Assembly (NCBI RefSeq): GCF_003952345.1
Contig: NZ_CP034433.1
Coordinates: 1,302,001 to 1,366,000, forward strand
Direction: 5' to 3'
Source of the DNA: Iodobacter ciconiae
GTDB taxonomy: Bacteria > Pseudomonadota > Gammaproteobacteria > Burkholderiales > Chitinibacteraceae
DNA length: 64,000 nucleotides
Shown in pieces: positions 28,956 through 38,333 of this stretch (positions are counted from its first letter, which is position 1; every line of letters starts with the position of its first letter). The position numbers and the translations under genes were made by a program. The notes under the pieces are model-generated. The model saw nothing but the letters and a program-made list of their open reading frames with translations. It searched no databases and had not been told where the DNA came from.

Positions 28956-29872
28956 TGCGCAAACAACAGGGCGTTGCCATCATTACCGCTGTGCTGACTG
29001 CGGCTCTGGTCGCTACACTGGCGGTGGCTATTGCCTGGCGGCAGCAGCTATGGTTTCGGCAGTTGGAAAATCAGTTTGATCTGGCCGAAGCACGTGGTAT
29101 CGCCCGTGCTTCGATTAATCTGGCCCGGCTTACCTTGCGTGATGATGCCCGTAATAATCAGATTGACCACCAGCTAGAGCCATGGAATATCCCGATTCCG
29201 GCGATTCCGGTAGAGGCAGGGCGGGTTGGCGGGCGCTTACTTGAGCAGCAGGGGCGTTTTAACTTAAATAATGTAGTGCAAAACGGCATACTAAATGAGG
29301 CAGGTTTTGCTGCATTTCAGCGCTTATTGCAAACTCTGGGTTTGCCGCAGGATATCGCCAATGCGCTGGTGGACTGGCAGGACGCAGACAGTCTGACGCG
29401 CTATCCCGGTGGGGCTGAGGACGTGGAGTACCTGGCGATGCCTGAACCTTATCGGGCGGGCAACCGTGCCTTGCTGGATATTCAAGGCTTGTCACGTATT
29501 CGTGGCTTTAGTCCCGAGGTGATTGCCAAGCTGGAGCCGCTGGTCAGTATCTTGCCCCAGACTGTGCCTGTGAATGTCAATTTTGCGGGGCCAGAAGTAC
29601 TGGCTGCGATTATTCCCGGCTTATCTGTGTCTGCAGCACAGGGCGTTATTGCAAAACGCTCGGGTAAATATTTTAAAAGTATTGAAGAATTCAAGCTGGC
29701 TCTGCCTCAGACTTTGCAAAACACCCTGTCTTTAAATGCGGTATCTATTAGCAGTAATTATTTTATCAGTGAAGTTGATACAAATTTTGGGCGGGTAAAT
29801 ATGCGCTTTCAAGCATTATTAGAGCGCAAGCCTGATCAGGTTCCACGAATTGTCTGGTTGAGAAGGCGTTAG
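28952..29872 (+). CDS. gspK: Type II secretion minor pseudopilin GspK
   Basis: Largest minor pseudopilin, capping the pseudopilus, 306 residues. The N-terminal MMRKQQGVAIITAVLTAALV lacks the Glu5 of other pseudopilins, as is normal for GspK. The helix-hairpin-helix-like segments GRFNLNNVVQNG, ALVDWQDADS and VNVNFAGPEVLAAI are typical. It ends the block; a histidine kinase gene on the opposite strand converges from 100 bases away. Confidence 0.94.
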   Translation: MMRKQQGVAIITAVLTAALVATLAVAIAWRQQLWFRQLENQFDLAEARGIARASINLARLTLRDDARNNQIDHQLEPWNIPIPAIPVEAGRVGGRLLEQQGRFNLNNVVQNGILNEAGFAAFQRLLQTLGLPQDIANALVDWQDADSLTRYPGGAEDVEYLAMPEPYRAGNRALLDIQGLSRIRGFSPEVIAKLEPLVSILPQTVPVNVNFAGPEVLAAIIPGLSVSAAQGVIAKRSGKYFKSIEEFKLALPQTLQNTLSLNAVSISSNYFISEVDTNFGRVNMRFQALLERKPDQVPRIVWLRRR

Positions 29873-29972
29873 TGAACTTGATGATATAAGGTGCTTATTT
29901 TTGAGCGGGATTGGGTTGGGTATCAACTGTATTTGATATAACTGCATGATGGGGCTTATTATGATTAAAAAT

Positions 29973-31361
29973 TTAGCCCGCTTTAATTGGCAGGACTACC
30001 CGCACAATTAGCCCGTGTGGTTCTGCGTCGAGTAATTGGATATTACCGCGATGTCTTTCGGTGATCTCTTTTACAATTGCCATTCCCAGGCCGCAGCCAT
30101 TGCCGGTTTGCTCTCGGCGGTAGAAGCGTTCAAATACGCGTTCTTTATCAGAATCCGGAATCCCTGCGCCGTCGTCTTCCACTTCTACGACGTAATGCTC
30201 GTCCTCAATGCTCAGGCGGGCCGTGATATTACAACCGCGCGGGATATATTTAATAGCGTTTTCGATCAGATTGGTAAATAGCTCGCGCAGCAGTGCGGAA
30301 TTGCCATGCATGGGGGCTTCGGATATATCGGTATCACAGCCTAGATCCATTCCTGCGGCAAGGGCGCGCGGAACGCATTCAGCCGTTAGTTCTCGAATTA
30401 GTTTGGCCAGATCAAGCGGGACACGCGGCATGCCCTTGACGCTGTCTGGCTCTGATCTTGCAAGGGTGAGAAGTTGATTGACAAGATGAATGCTGCGATT
30501 AGCACTGGTATGCACCATGGTCAGCCGGTTGCTTAGCCCTTCCGGTGTGGTTTCACGCATGGCCAGCTCGGTTTGTGATTTTAACCCAGCCAGTGGTGTT
30601 CTGAGCTGATGCGCGGCATCGGCAATGAAACGTCGTTGTCTGGCAACACTTTCATTGGTGCTGCTTAACAGGCGGTTAAGTGCCGAGGTGAGCGCGCCCA
30701 CTTCTTCGGGTTCATTATCAAGTTGCAGGGGAGAGGGGTCCTGGCCTGAGTGCTCTTCTACAAGGCGCTGCAGGCGGGCCAGAGGGCGAAGACCGCGGTT
30801 AATGCCCCACCAGACCAGGAAACTCATGGCAAAAATCAGCACGGCCAGCGGTGCTGCAATGGCAATCAGAATTTCTTTGGAGAGCCGGCTACGAGCCTCG
30901 GTACTTTTGCCAACCTGCACATGCATCCATTTCTTTTGCTGGGTGATTTCCACTGGGAAATACAGCGAAACAATGCGCAGAGATTCGCTTTGCAGCGGCG
31001 CATCATAGAAAACAATTCTATTGTCGGGTCTTTGGTGGCTTTGAAGTGGGGGTAATTCGCTGTTGCTGAAAATAATACCGCCAGTATTAAGCGACACCGT
31101 ATAAAACAGGCGCTCATCCGAATCGTCATCCAGTAAAAGCTGCAGAGCGTGGGGAAAATCGATAATCAGCCCGTTGTCTTGTGGCTTGATTTGGCGGCCA
31201 ATGGCGCGTGCGGTTTGCAGCAGGCTGTCATCAATAGCCGTACTGGTATAGTGCCGGGCAACGTTGTAGCTTAAGAATGCACCGGCAAGCCAAAGCACCC
31301 CCTGTGGTATGAGTAACCACAGAAGGAGCTGTCGCTTGATTGAGAATTTACCCCTCAACAT
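29973..31361 (-). CDS. Two-component sensor histidine kinase (TctE/QseC type)
   Basis: A 462-residue membrane kinase. One span lies near the N-terminus (about residues 8-30), with a periplasmic region of about 130 residues, a second span (about 157-180), HAMP, HisKA with phospho-acceptor H in DAAHQLRTPLAGLKSQ, and HATPase_c with N box NLIENAIKYI and G boxes DDGAGIPD and GCGLGMAIVKE. A TTG 27 bases upstream is also in frame, but the ATG is preferred. It overlaps the end of the response regulator by 14 bases. The signal is unknown. Confidence 0.93.
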   Translation of the reverse strand: MLRGKFSIKRQLLLWLLIPQGVLWLAGAFLSYNVARHYTSTAIDDSLLQTARAIGRQIKPQDNGLIIDFPHALQLLLDDDSDERLFYTVSLNTGGIIFSNSELPPLQSHQRPDNRIVFYDAPLQSESLRIVSLYFPVEITQQKKWMHVQVGKSTEARSRLSKEILIAIAAPLAVLIFAMSFLVWWGINRGLRPLARLQRLVEEHSGQDPSPLQLDNEPEEVGALTSALNRLLSSTNESVARQRRFIADAAHQLRTPLAGLKSQTELAMRETTPEGLSNRLTMVHTSANRSIHLVNQLLTLARSEPDSVKGMPRVPLDLAKLIRELTAECVPRALAAGMDLGCDTDISEAPMHGNSALLRELFTNLIENAIKYIPRGCNITARLSIEDEHYVVEVEDDGAGIPDSDKERVFERFYRREQTGNGCGLGMAIVKEITERHRGNIQLLDAEPHGLIVRVVLPIKAG

Positions 31362-32046
31362 CCTGAGCTTGATTAGGTTGCTTCTCAAGTAAATAGCCTA
31401 GACCACGGATAGTACGGATCACGACGCCGCAAGGATCTAGCTTTTTACGCAGGCGGTGCACGTAAACTTCGATTGCGTTCAGGCCCACTTCTGCATTTTC
31501 TGAGCCTAATTCACCGACAATCTGCTCTTTTGTGACTACACGGTCAATATTGGACATCAGGATTTCCAATACGGTGAGCTCACGTGCAGACAGATCAAGC
31601 GGTGTGTCATTACACCAGGCACGCTGGCCCGCACGATCCAAACGCAGATTGCCCAGTTGCTGCACGGACTGCGGTAAGATTTTGCTGCGACGAAGCAGGG
31701 CACGCAGACGTGCCTCAAGTTCGGAGAACTCGAATGGCTTCGCGAGATAGTCATCGGCACCGGCATCTAAGCCCGCTACGCGATCTTCCAGGCCATCAAG
31801 AGCCGTCAGGATCAGGATAGGCAGGGAAGGTTTATGCTGACGAACGTTTTTTAAAACCTGCAGGCCGTCCATATTTGGCAGGCCAACGTCCAACACTACA
31901 ACTTCGTAGTCATTGTGCAGTAAAATTTGTAAGGCTAGAGCGCCATCGTTAACACAATCAACTTGAAAATCAGCCTGAGACAGGCTGGTTTTCAAAGCGT
32001 CAGCGAGAATTAGGTCGTCTTCAGCGAGAAAGAGCTTTGTGCTCAT
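31348..32046 (-). CDS. OmpR-family response regulator
   Basis: A 232-residue transcription factor with receiver domain (phospho-acceptor Asp in VVLDVGLPNMDG, about residue 51) and a C-terminal winged helix (RELTVLEILMSN, IRTIRGLGYLLE). The ATG at 32046 begins MSTKLFLAEDDLILADALK. In-frame codons further upstream (to 32127) are not part of the fold and would run into the hemH end. It is cotranscribed with the kinase and resembles TctD/QseB-type regulators. Confidence 0.94.
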   Translation of the reverse strand: MSTKLFLAEDDLILADALKTSLSQADFQVDCVNDGALALQILLHNDYEVVVLDVGLPNMDGLQVLKNVRQHKPSLPILILTALDGLEDRVAGLDAGADDYLAKPFEFSELEARLRALLRRSKILPQSVQQLGNLRLDRAGQRAWCNDTPLDLSARELTVLEILMSNIDRVVTKEQIVGELGSENAEVGLNAIEVYVHRLRKKLDPCGVVIRTIRGLGYLLEKQPNQAQDVEG

Positions 32047-32113
32047 ATTCTGAACCTCGTTTTGTAAGAATAAGCTTACCGGCAGTTTAACTGTAATTTC
32101 TTCAATACCCAAG

Positions 32114-33214
32114 TTAATTTTGTGCACCTAAAGCCTGGGCTCTGCTTAATGTGCATAGTTGTGTATTGTCTATAGCAGTGTTGTCAGTAAGTAGCCAGCC
32201 AGAAAGCTCTTTTTTTGTCAGCGCGGTTAAAGCATCTATCCATAAGGGGGAGTCATTCAGGCAGGGTATAAAGTGATAGTCCTTACCGCCGGCCTGTAAA
32301 TAGTCCTGTTTCCCTTCGATGGCAATTTCTTCAAGCGTTTCCAAGCAGTCAGCTACAAATCCAGGGCAGATTACATCCAGTCTGCCTGTATTGGCTTTTC
32401 CCAGTTGCTTCAAGGTGGCAGTAACATAGGGTTGAAGCCACTCTGCACGGCCAAAGCGGGATTGAAAAGCAACGGTATATTCGGATTCTGCAAGATCGAG
32501 TTCCTCAGCTAATAAGCGTCCCGTTTTACGGCAATAACAGTGGTAAGGATCGCCTTTATCCAGGGTATAGCGTGGTACGCCGTGAAAACTCATCAATAAA
32601 TGATTGCCCCGGCCTTTTGTTTGCCAGTATTCACGAACGCGTCCGGCCAGTGCTTTGATATAGCCTTCGTCATCGTGAAAACTACGCACTGTACGCAGGG
32701 CAGGCTGGTTGCGGTAGCCCGCCATAACCCGGCTCACTTCGTCAACGACTGTTGCACTGGTGCTAGAAGAATATTGTGGGTAGAGCGGCAGGATAAGTAA
32801 TTTTTCACAACCAGCAGCTTTCAGCTTGTCCATCTGTGCAGCAATGGATGGCTGTCCGTAGCGCATGGCATAGTCAACCAGAACCTCTTTATGGCCTTGC
32901 TCTCCCAGCCAGCCTTTTACAAGTTTTGACTGTTTTTCTGTCCAGACTTTTAGAGGAGAACCTTCGCTCATCCATACACTTGCATATTTGACCGCTGTTT
33001 TTTTGGGGCGAAAAGGCAGAATAAATGTGTTGAGAATGATCCACCAGGCAGCTTTTGGTATTTCTACCACACGTGGGTCAGACAAAAACTGGCGTAGATA
33101 GGGGCGAATGGCCGCTGATGTCGGGGCCGCAGGCGTGCCCAGATTGACGAGTAAAACACCGATCCGGCTGGATTGGTCGTGTCGGAACGGGGGTTCGGGT
33201 AGAAATGAGGACAT
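32114..33214 (-). CDS. hemH: Ferrochelatase HemH
   Basis: Inserts Fe2+ into protoporphyrin IX to make haem. The ATG at 33214 gives 366 residues beginning MSSFLPEPPF. It shows RIGVLLVNLGTPAAPT, the catalytic-histidine segment LLMSFHGVPRYT, CYCRKTGRLLAEEL, FQSRFGRAEWLQPY and VICPGFVADCLETLEEI. Upstream in-frame sequence to 33415 runs into tgpA and is excluded. The gene lies between a transglutaminase cluster and the two-component system on the same strand. Confidence 0.96.
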   Translation of the reverse strand: MSSFLPEPPFRHDQSSRIGVLLVNLGTPAAPTSAAIRPYLRQFLSDPRVVEIPKAAWWIILNTFILPFRPKKTAVKYASVWMSEGSPLKVWTEKQSKLVKGWLGEQGHKEVLVDYAMRYGQPSIAAQMDKLKAAGCEKLLILPLYPQYSSSTSATVVDEVSRVMAGYRNQPALRTVRSFHDDEGYIKALAGRVREYWQTKGRGNHLLMSFHGVPRYTLDKGDPYHCYCRKTGRLLAEELDLAESEYTVAFQSRFGRAEWLQPYVTATLKQLGKANTGRLDVICPGFVADCLETLEEIAIEGKQDYLQAGGKDYHFIPCLNDSPLWIDALTALTKKELSGWLLTDNTAIDNTQLCTLSRAQALGAQN

Positions 33215-33242
33215 AGTGGCAGACTCGAATGGATTGCCTGAA

Positions 33243-35183
33243 TCATAACAGGCTCTGTTTAATTTGATTATGTGTGTAGTGACGTACTGCTTTGCGAAGC
33301 CTGATAAGTGCTGCGGTATCTTTTCCATAGCGTGCGGCAATGTACTGCTGGGTGATGTAATGAATAACATCGTGATGCTGGGGTAATTGCGAGCTGGCGC
33401 GCAGGCTAAATGCAAGCGGTCCTTCGTGGGGAAGCTGCAGGCAGCCTTTGCGGGCGAGCTGACGGCTAAAACGCTGCCATATACGGCTGGCCGGGTCTCG
33501 TTTTATAGCTGTATTCCGAGTGGCGAGTAAAAAGAGCAGGGCAAGAATAAGGCTGCTGGCTAATGCCATTCGCAGGATAAATTCGCCGGATAAGGCGTCT
33601 GGGATGCCCAGCTTTTTGAAAAGCTGTATTTGTCTGCGCGAGTCGTAGCCGATCACCCACTGATTCCAGCCGTTAATGAGACTATCCCAGTTTAATCGCA
33701 GATTATGTATCCATTCGGGTGGAGCGCCTTCCATAAAGGGCAGGCTGTCTGCCTGGCTTAAGTTGATGTCCGGTCCGTTATTGATGCGCGAAGGGGCAAT
33801 GACAGCAGTGGGATCGACGCGCTGCCAGCCGCTTTGGGCTAGCCATACTTCGCTCCATGCATGGGCATTGGCTTGCCGCACAATTAGGTATTTACCACGG
33901 CTGTTCCACTCTCCGCCCTGATAGCCCGCAACTACTCTGCTGGGGATGCCAGCTGCACGCATTAAAAATGTAAAGCTGCTGGCGTAATGCTCGCAAAAAC
34001 CCTGTTTGTTCTTAAACAGAAAAGTGTCTATACCATTTGGGCCTTTATTGAGCGGGGGTTGTAGAGTGTAGCTAAAATGGCCGTGCGTTAAGAAATTTAA
34101 CCCCTGTTTTACACGCTCTGGCGGAGAAAGCGCTCGCCAGCTTGCTGCTAGTTTTCGTGCCTGCGGGTTTCCATTTTGTGGTAGTTGCAATGCACTTTTT
34201 ATGGTGTCGTCATCGCTGGTGCGCCAGAGCAGAAAGCTGCTTAAGCGATAGCGTTGTCGTTGGCTGATCGGGGTGTTGTTGACGGCTTGCAGTCGGTTAC
34301 TAAGCAGTGCGCTGTCGGGGAGTGTGCCGGGGATGTCAAGGGCCAATAGCCAGTTTAAGTTGTGTGGCTCCATTGTCATGGTGTAGTTCATCACCGGGCC
34401 ACGGGCAGTGATGGCCGGGCCTCCGGCTATATTAACCGGCATTTGTAGCCATGCTTCTCCGTCAAAGAGATCAAATACGGGGCCTCGCCAGTATCTGGCT
34501 GACATTTTTGGGAGGGTATTTTCAAACTCGACTCTGAATGCGACGGACTCGTCACGTGCTAACTTACTAAAGTCACCGGGCCGCATTTCATCGCTTAAAC
34601 CGGTGCGGCCAACAGTCTGCTCGTCAGGCATACTCCAGAGCGGAGGAATACGGGGGAAAAAAACAAATAGAAAAATGGCAAAGGGAATAGCTTCAAACAG
34701 CATGTAAATTAACTGTTTGCTCATAAGCTGCCATGTTTGAAGGCTTTGCCATTGTATTAGCTGCCCGGTGATTGCTAGCATAGCAAAACCGGCCCAGCCT
34801 AATATCCAGCTTGAGGACACACTTAAAAACCCCGCTCCCACTAAAAAGTAGGCCAGTAAGCTAATCACTTTAATATCTCTTTGCGTGCGGGTTTCAAAGA
34901 GCTTGACCGTCGCCAGGCAGGCCAGCGTGGCAACGCCCCCCTGTCTGCCTATTAAGGTTTGGTAATCCAGCCAGATTAGAAAAAACAAACCTGAAGAAAG
35001 AATGAGACTGAAAAAGGCGGGAGGGAGCGTTTTGCCGCTATAGGCAATCCATGCGCGCCAGAGTAAAAGTGAAGCCAGCACCAGTGTCAGCCAGGGGCTG
35101 AATTGCAGGCTATGGGGGGCCAGCACCAAGGCTTGCGTAGCAATCAGGTATTGAGTGGGTTTGCGGGCAAGTGTCGTGTTCAT
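33243..35183 (-). CDS. TgpA-like membrane transglutaminase (DUF3488/DUF4129)
   Basis: A 646-residue integral-membrane protein. It has several N-terminal spans (about residues 15-190), a periplasmic transglutaminase-like domain with Cys in KQGFCEHYASS, His in ANAHAWSEVW and Asp in RVDPTAVI (about residues 390-460), then a span near 540-560 and a C-terminal DUF4129. The family, named for Pseudomonas TgpA, is encoded with DUF58 and MoxR proteins as here. The physiological substrate is unknown. The ATG at 35183 overlaps the DUF58 stop (ATGA). Confidence 0.93.
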   Translation of the reverse strand: MNTTLARKPTQYLIATQALVLAPHSLQFSPWLTLVLASLLLWRAWIAYSGKTLPPAFFSLILSSGLFFLIWLDYQTLIGRQGGVATLACLATVKLFETRTQRDIKVISLLAYFLVGAGFLSVSSSWILGWAGFAMLAITGQLIQWQSLQTWQLMSKQLIYMLFEAIPFAIFLFVFFPRIPPLWSMPDEQTVGRTGLSDEMRPGDFSKLARDESVAFRVEFENTLPKMSARYWRGPVFDLFDGEAWLQMPVNIAGGPAITARGPVMNYTMTMEPHNLNWLLALDIPGTLPDSALLSNRLQAVNNTPISQRQRYRLSSFLLWRTSDDDTIKSALQLPQNGNPQARKLAASWRALSPPERVKQGLNFLTHGHFSYTLQPPLNKGPNGIDTFLFKNKQGFCEHYASSFTFLMRAAGIPSRVVAGYQGGEWNSRGKYLIVRQANAHAWSEVWLAQSGWQRVDPTAVIAPSRINNGPDINLSQADSLPFMEGAPPEWIHNLRLNWDSLINGWNQWVIGYDSRRQIQLFKKLGIPDALSGEFILRMALASSLILALLFLLATRNTAIKRDPASRIWQRFSRQLARKGCLQLPHEGPLAFSLRASSQLPQHHDVIHYITQQYIAARYGKDTAALIRLRKAVRHYTHNQIKQSLL

Positions 35184-36163
35184 TGCCACTTGCCGGTCGG
35201 GGTTTGCTGGGCGTCGTTATCAAATAGGGCCAGTGCATTGAGGCAACTGATCTGATGGGGTTCTCCCAGCGCAGGGGCAATTTGCAGGCCGGGGAGAGAG
35301 AGGCCGTAGGGCGTGCCTATTTGCTGTGCCGCCAGTATCCACGCCGTTAATCTTGACAGGCGAGCTTCTGTTTCCAGCTGGGAGAGCTGATCCCAGCTAA
35401 AAACCTGCGGGGCTGCAGCTTGCGAATTAAAAAACTTAACCGGTAGCGATTCACTGTGTGCCGCTTGCTTCCAGGCTATTCTGCGTAAGGAGTCCCCTGC
35501 CTGATAGGGGCGTAAGCCTGCAAAGTCTTCTTCACCGCGTCCTGTGTTATTTTCCTGGTTGTTTTCGGTTTGCCAGGGGGGCGGATCGTTTTCCGGGCGG
35601 GGCCAGACAATACAGCGGACGGGGCTGTTAAGATAGCTCCAGGCATGGCACCAGCCAACAGGATAATCACTGGATAAGTGCAGGGCCGGCGCATTTAGCC
35701 AGCCGCGTTTCTGGCTGAGTAAGGGGATGGCGAGCTTTGCTTCGTGTTCAATAATATTAAGACTGACAGATGTTTGATGAAGAAAGTTAAAGGCCAGAGC
35801 ATGTCGGCTTAAGGTGCTGCTATGGCGGATATGAAGAGGGAAAGCTGCAACTTCACCGGCAAAAACGGCGGGTGCATCAAAGAGTTGTAATCGCAACTTT
35901 AACAGGTTTCTGAAGGTGCGAAACAGCACTGCATGGCCAAGGCCTAACAGCGTAAAGGCAAATAAATAAGCCAGGCTAAGCTGGTAATTGATCGCTCCGA
36001 TTAAAATGAGCAGGGCGGTAAAACAGAATGCGTAACCAAAACCGCTGGGCAAAATATAGATGCGGTCATACCGAAGGACGACCGCGCTGCGCTGCGCAGG
36101 GTGACGCTTGTTAAACCAGCGATGAAGCCAGCGTTGCCGGCTTTGCTTAAGTTGATTGAGCAT
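35180..36163 (-). CDS. DUF58-family membrane protein
   Basis: A 327-residue protein with two N-terminal membrane spans (about residues 35-80) and a DUF58 domain with the diagnostic FAGLRPYQAGDSLRRIAWKQ motif (vWA-like fold). The family accompanies MoxR ATPases and transglutaminases. It begins with ATG overlapping the MoxR stop (TAATG) and ends overlapping tgpA, so all three are coupled. Its molecular role is not known. Confidence 0.92.
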   Translation of the reverse strand: MLNQLKQSRQRWLHRWFNKRHPAQRSAVVLRYDRIYILPSGFGYAFCFTALLILIGAINYQLSLAYLFAFTLLGLGHAVLFRTFRNLLKLRLQLFDAPAVFAGEVAAFPLHIRHSSTLSRHALAFNFLHQTSVSLNIIEHEAKLAIPLLSQKRGWLNAPALHLSSDYPVGWCHAWSYLNSPVRCIVWPRPENDPPPWQTENNQENNTGRGEEDFAGLRPYQAGDSLRRIAWKQAAHSESLPVKFFNSQAAAPQVFSWDQLSQLETEARLSRLTAWILAAQQIGTPYGLSLPGLQIAPALGEPHQISCLNALALFDNDAQQTPTGKWQ

Positions 36164-37074
36164 TAGGGAATCGGGGTTTCCAGAATCAACGCTTTGACCA
36201 TTTCAATGGCGGTTTTACCGCTGCCTGCCATCACCAGTCTGTGCTGGGTTACTGGTAGAAAAACAGCTTGTATATCTTCGGGTAAAACTAAATCACGGCC
36301 ATCTAGCCAGGCCCAGGCTTGTGCTGCATGTAAAAGGCCTAAGGCTGCACGTGGGGATAAACCGCACATAAACCGGCCTGGCTGACGTGATGCTGCGATC
36401 AGTGCTTGTACATAATCGAGCAGCGCAGGGGCAATGTGCACATCGCGCACTGTTTTCTGGCTGCTCTGCAAATCGCTGCTGCTGATTGCTTCTGCTAGTG
36501 TTTCAATCAGATGGCGGCGATCGGATCCTGATAACATGGCACGCTCGGCATGTATGTCGGGGTAGCCTAGCTCAATACGCATCAGAAACCGGTCCAGCTG
36601 GGATTCGGGCAATAGGAAAGTGCCAATCTGATGGGATGGGTTTTGTGTGGCGATCACAAAAAATGGCTCGGGTAGCTGCCAGGTCGTGCCATCGGCGGTG
36701 ACCTGGCCTTCTTCCATTGCTTCTAGAAGGGCCGACTGGGTTTTGGGAGAAGCGCGGTTAATCTCGTCAGCCAGCAGTAGCTGGGTAAAGAGCGGGCCGT
36801 GATGAAATTGAAAGCGCTGATTCTCTTTGTCAAAAATCGAAATCCCCGTCAGATCGGCAGGGAGCAGGTCGCTTGTAAACTGGACTCGTTGAAATTTAAG
36901 GCCCAGTGTGCGGGCCAATGCATGGGCTAGTGTTGTTTTGCCAACACCGGGTAAGTCTTCAATTAGTAAATGGCCCTGTGCCAGCAGGCAGGAAAGCGCC
37001 TGACGGATTTGCACGGGTTTGCCGAGAATAATGGCTTCGAGTTGCTTGAGTACGGCAGGCAGGCGTGGTGCCAT
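36163..37074 (-). CDS. MoxR-family AAA+ ATPase
   Basis: A 303-residue AAA+ chaperone-like ATPase. It has Walker A DLPGVGKTTLAHALA (about residues 40-54), Walker B LLADEINRAS, sensor 1 FVIATQNP, the arginine-containing LLPESQLDRFLMRIELGYP and a lid domain with LSPRAALGLLHAAQAWA. MoxR proteins act on vWA or DUF58 partners during maturation of enzyme or envelope complexes. It is the first gene of the MoxR-DUF58-TgpA operon. Confidence 0.95.
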   Translation of the reverse strand: MAPRLPAVLKQLEAIILGKPVQIRQALSCLLAQGHLLIEDLPGVGKTTLAHALARTLGLKFQRVQFTSDLLPADLTGISIFDKENQRFQFHHGPLFTQLLLADEINRASPKTQSALLEAMEEGQVTADGTTWQLPEPFFVIATQNPSHQIGTFLLPESQLDRFLMRIELGYPDIHAERAMLSGSDRRHLIETLAEAISSSDLQSSQKTVRDVHIAPALLDYVQALIAASRQPGRFMCGLSPRAALGLLHAAQAWAWLDGRDLVLPEDIQAVFLPVTQHRLVMAGSGKTAIEMVKALILETPIP

Positions 37075-37281
37075 GGTATGGCTTCCTGTTTATTTATCAC
37101 TTCAGTGTTGACCATGAAACGCAAACTGTCTATTCGCTTTCGTTGCCAGTACATTTGCTCAGGGCGTAAACTGATAGTCAGAATGGTTTGTATTAATGTT
37201 TGATGTAGCCTGTAGCAGGCTGAATGATGATGGATCAAGCAGGTGGCGAAGGCAGCCTGTTTTTTTAAAGGGGTCGTGCCT

Positions 37282-38214
37282 GTGAGTAGTGTTCCAAGTG
37301 CTTATATTAGTCACCCTGCCTGTGCGATGCACAATATGGGCAAGGGGCATCCTGAGTGTGCAGAGCGCCTGGAGGCTATAAAAGATCGTTTAATGGCCGC
37401 AGGGATATGGGATTTTTTGTGGCATATTGATGCGCCTGCTGCCACGCGTGAGCAATTGGCATCTGTGCATGGCACAGAATATTTAGACCGGCTGGCGTTG
37501 ATTTCTCCTGCTCAAGGTTTTGTACATGCTGACCCGGATACTGCGATGAATCCTTTTACTTTGCGTGCTGCCTATCATGCCGCAGGGGCCGGGATTGCTG
37601 CCGTGGATGCGGTGATGCAGGGAAAGGCAGCCAATGCCTTTTGTGGGGTACGCCCTCCGGGGCATCATGCAGAAAAAAATAATGCGATGGGGTTCTGTTT
37701 TTTCAATAATGTAGCCGTTGCGGCACGTTACGCCATAGAGAAATATGCTCTGGAGCGGGTGGTGATTGTGGATTTTGATGTGCACCACGGTAATGGTACC
37801 GAGGATATTTTTTGCGAAGATCCGCGAGTGATGATGGTGAGTTTTTTTCAGCACCCCTTTTTCCCCTATTCTGGGGATGAGCCTCGTGGTGCGAATATGC
37901 GTAATTTTCCTATGCCCCGCGGCACGACCGGGGTGCAGTTTCGTGACTTGGTGACCGAGCAGTGGCTGCCGGTTTTAAATGAATTTGCACCGCAGCTGGT
38001 ATTCATTTCGGCAGGCTTTGATGCTCATCTGGAAGACGAGATGTCGACGATGGGCCTGGTTGAGGCAGATTTTGCCTGGGTGACCAGGCAGCTGATGAAA
38101 ATCGCAGATCAGTATGCTTCGGGACGCATCGTTTCCTTTTTGGAAGGGGGATATGATCTTTCTGCACTGGGGCGTAGTGTGGCGGCGCACATTAAAGAAC
38201 TGGCGGATATCTGA
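37282..38214 (+). CDS. Histone-deacetylase-family hydrolase (acetylpolyamine/AcuC-type)
   Basis: A zinc amidohydrolase of the class II HDAC-like family, 310 residues. It has the RPPGHHAEKNNAMGFCFFNN motif with tandem catalytic histidines, zinc ligands in VDFDVHHGNGTEDIF and SAGFDAHLEDEM, and a final GGYDLSALGRSVAAHI. Bacterial members deacetylate polyamines or other small acetylated substrates; the target here is not shown. A GTG start at 37282 is chosen because AAAGGGG lies 8 bases upstream; an in-frame GTG at 37243 has no such site. Confidence 0.92.
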   Translation: MSSVPSAYISHPACAMHNMGKGHPECAERLEAIKDRLMAAGIWDFLWHIDAPAATREQLASVHGTEYLDRLALISPAQGFVHADPDTAMNPFTLRAAYHAAGAGIAAVDAVMQGKAANAFCGVRPPGHHAEKNNAMGFCFFNNVAVAARYAIEKYALERVVIVDFDVHHGNGTEDIFCEDPRVMMVSFFQHPFFPYSGDEPRGANMRNFPMPRGTTGVQFRDLVTEQWLPVLNEFAPQLVFISAGFDAHLEDEMSTMGLVEADFAWVTRQLMKIADQYASGRIVSFLEGGYDLSALGRSVAAHIKELADI

Positions 38215-38333
38215 TGCAGCTTTTATTTGCAGGACTTATTGCAGCTTAAAGTTGCCCTTTCGATAAACTGACAAGCTTCTTTGCTACTCTTTTGCTATAA
38301 ATGCCACTGGGATGACAATAAGTGGACAGGATC

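Noticed and set aside
37215-37268. CAGGCTG...CAGCCTG with a T run before the HDAC-like gene as a terminator
   Set aside because: The loop is over 25 bases, and no gene on the + strand lies upstream for it to end.
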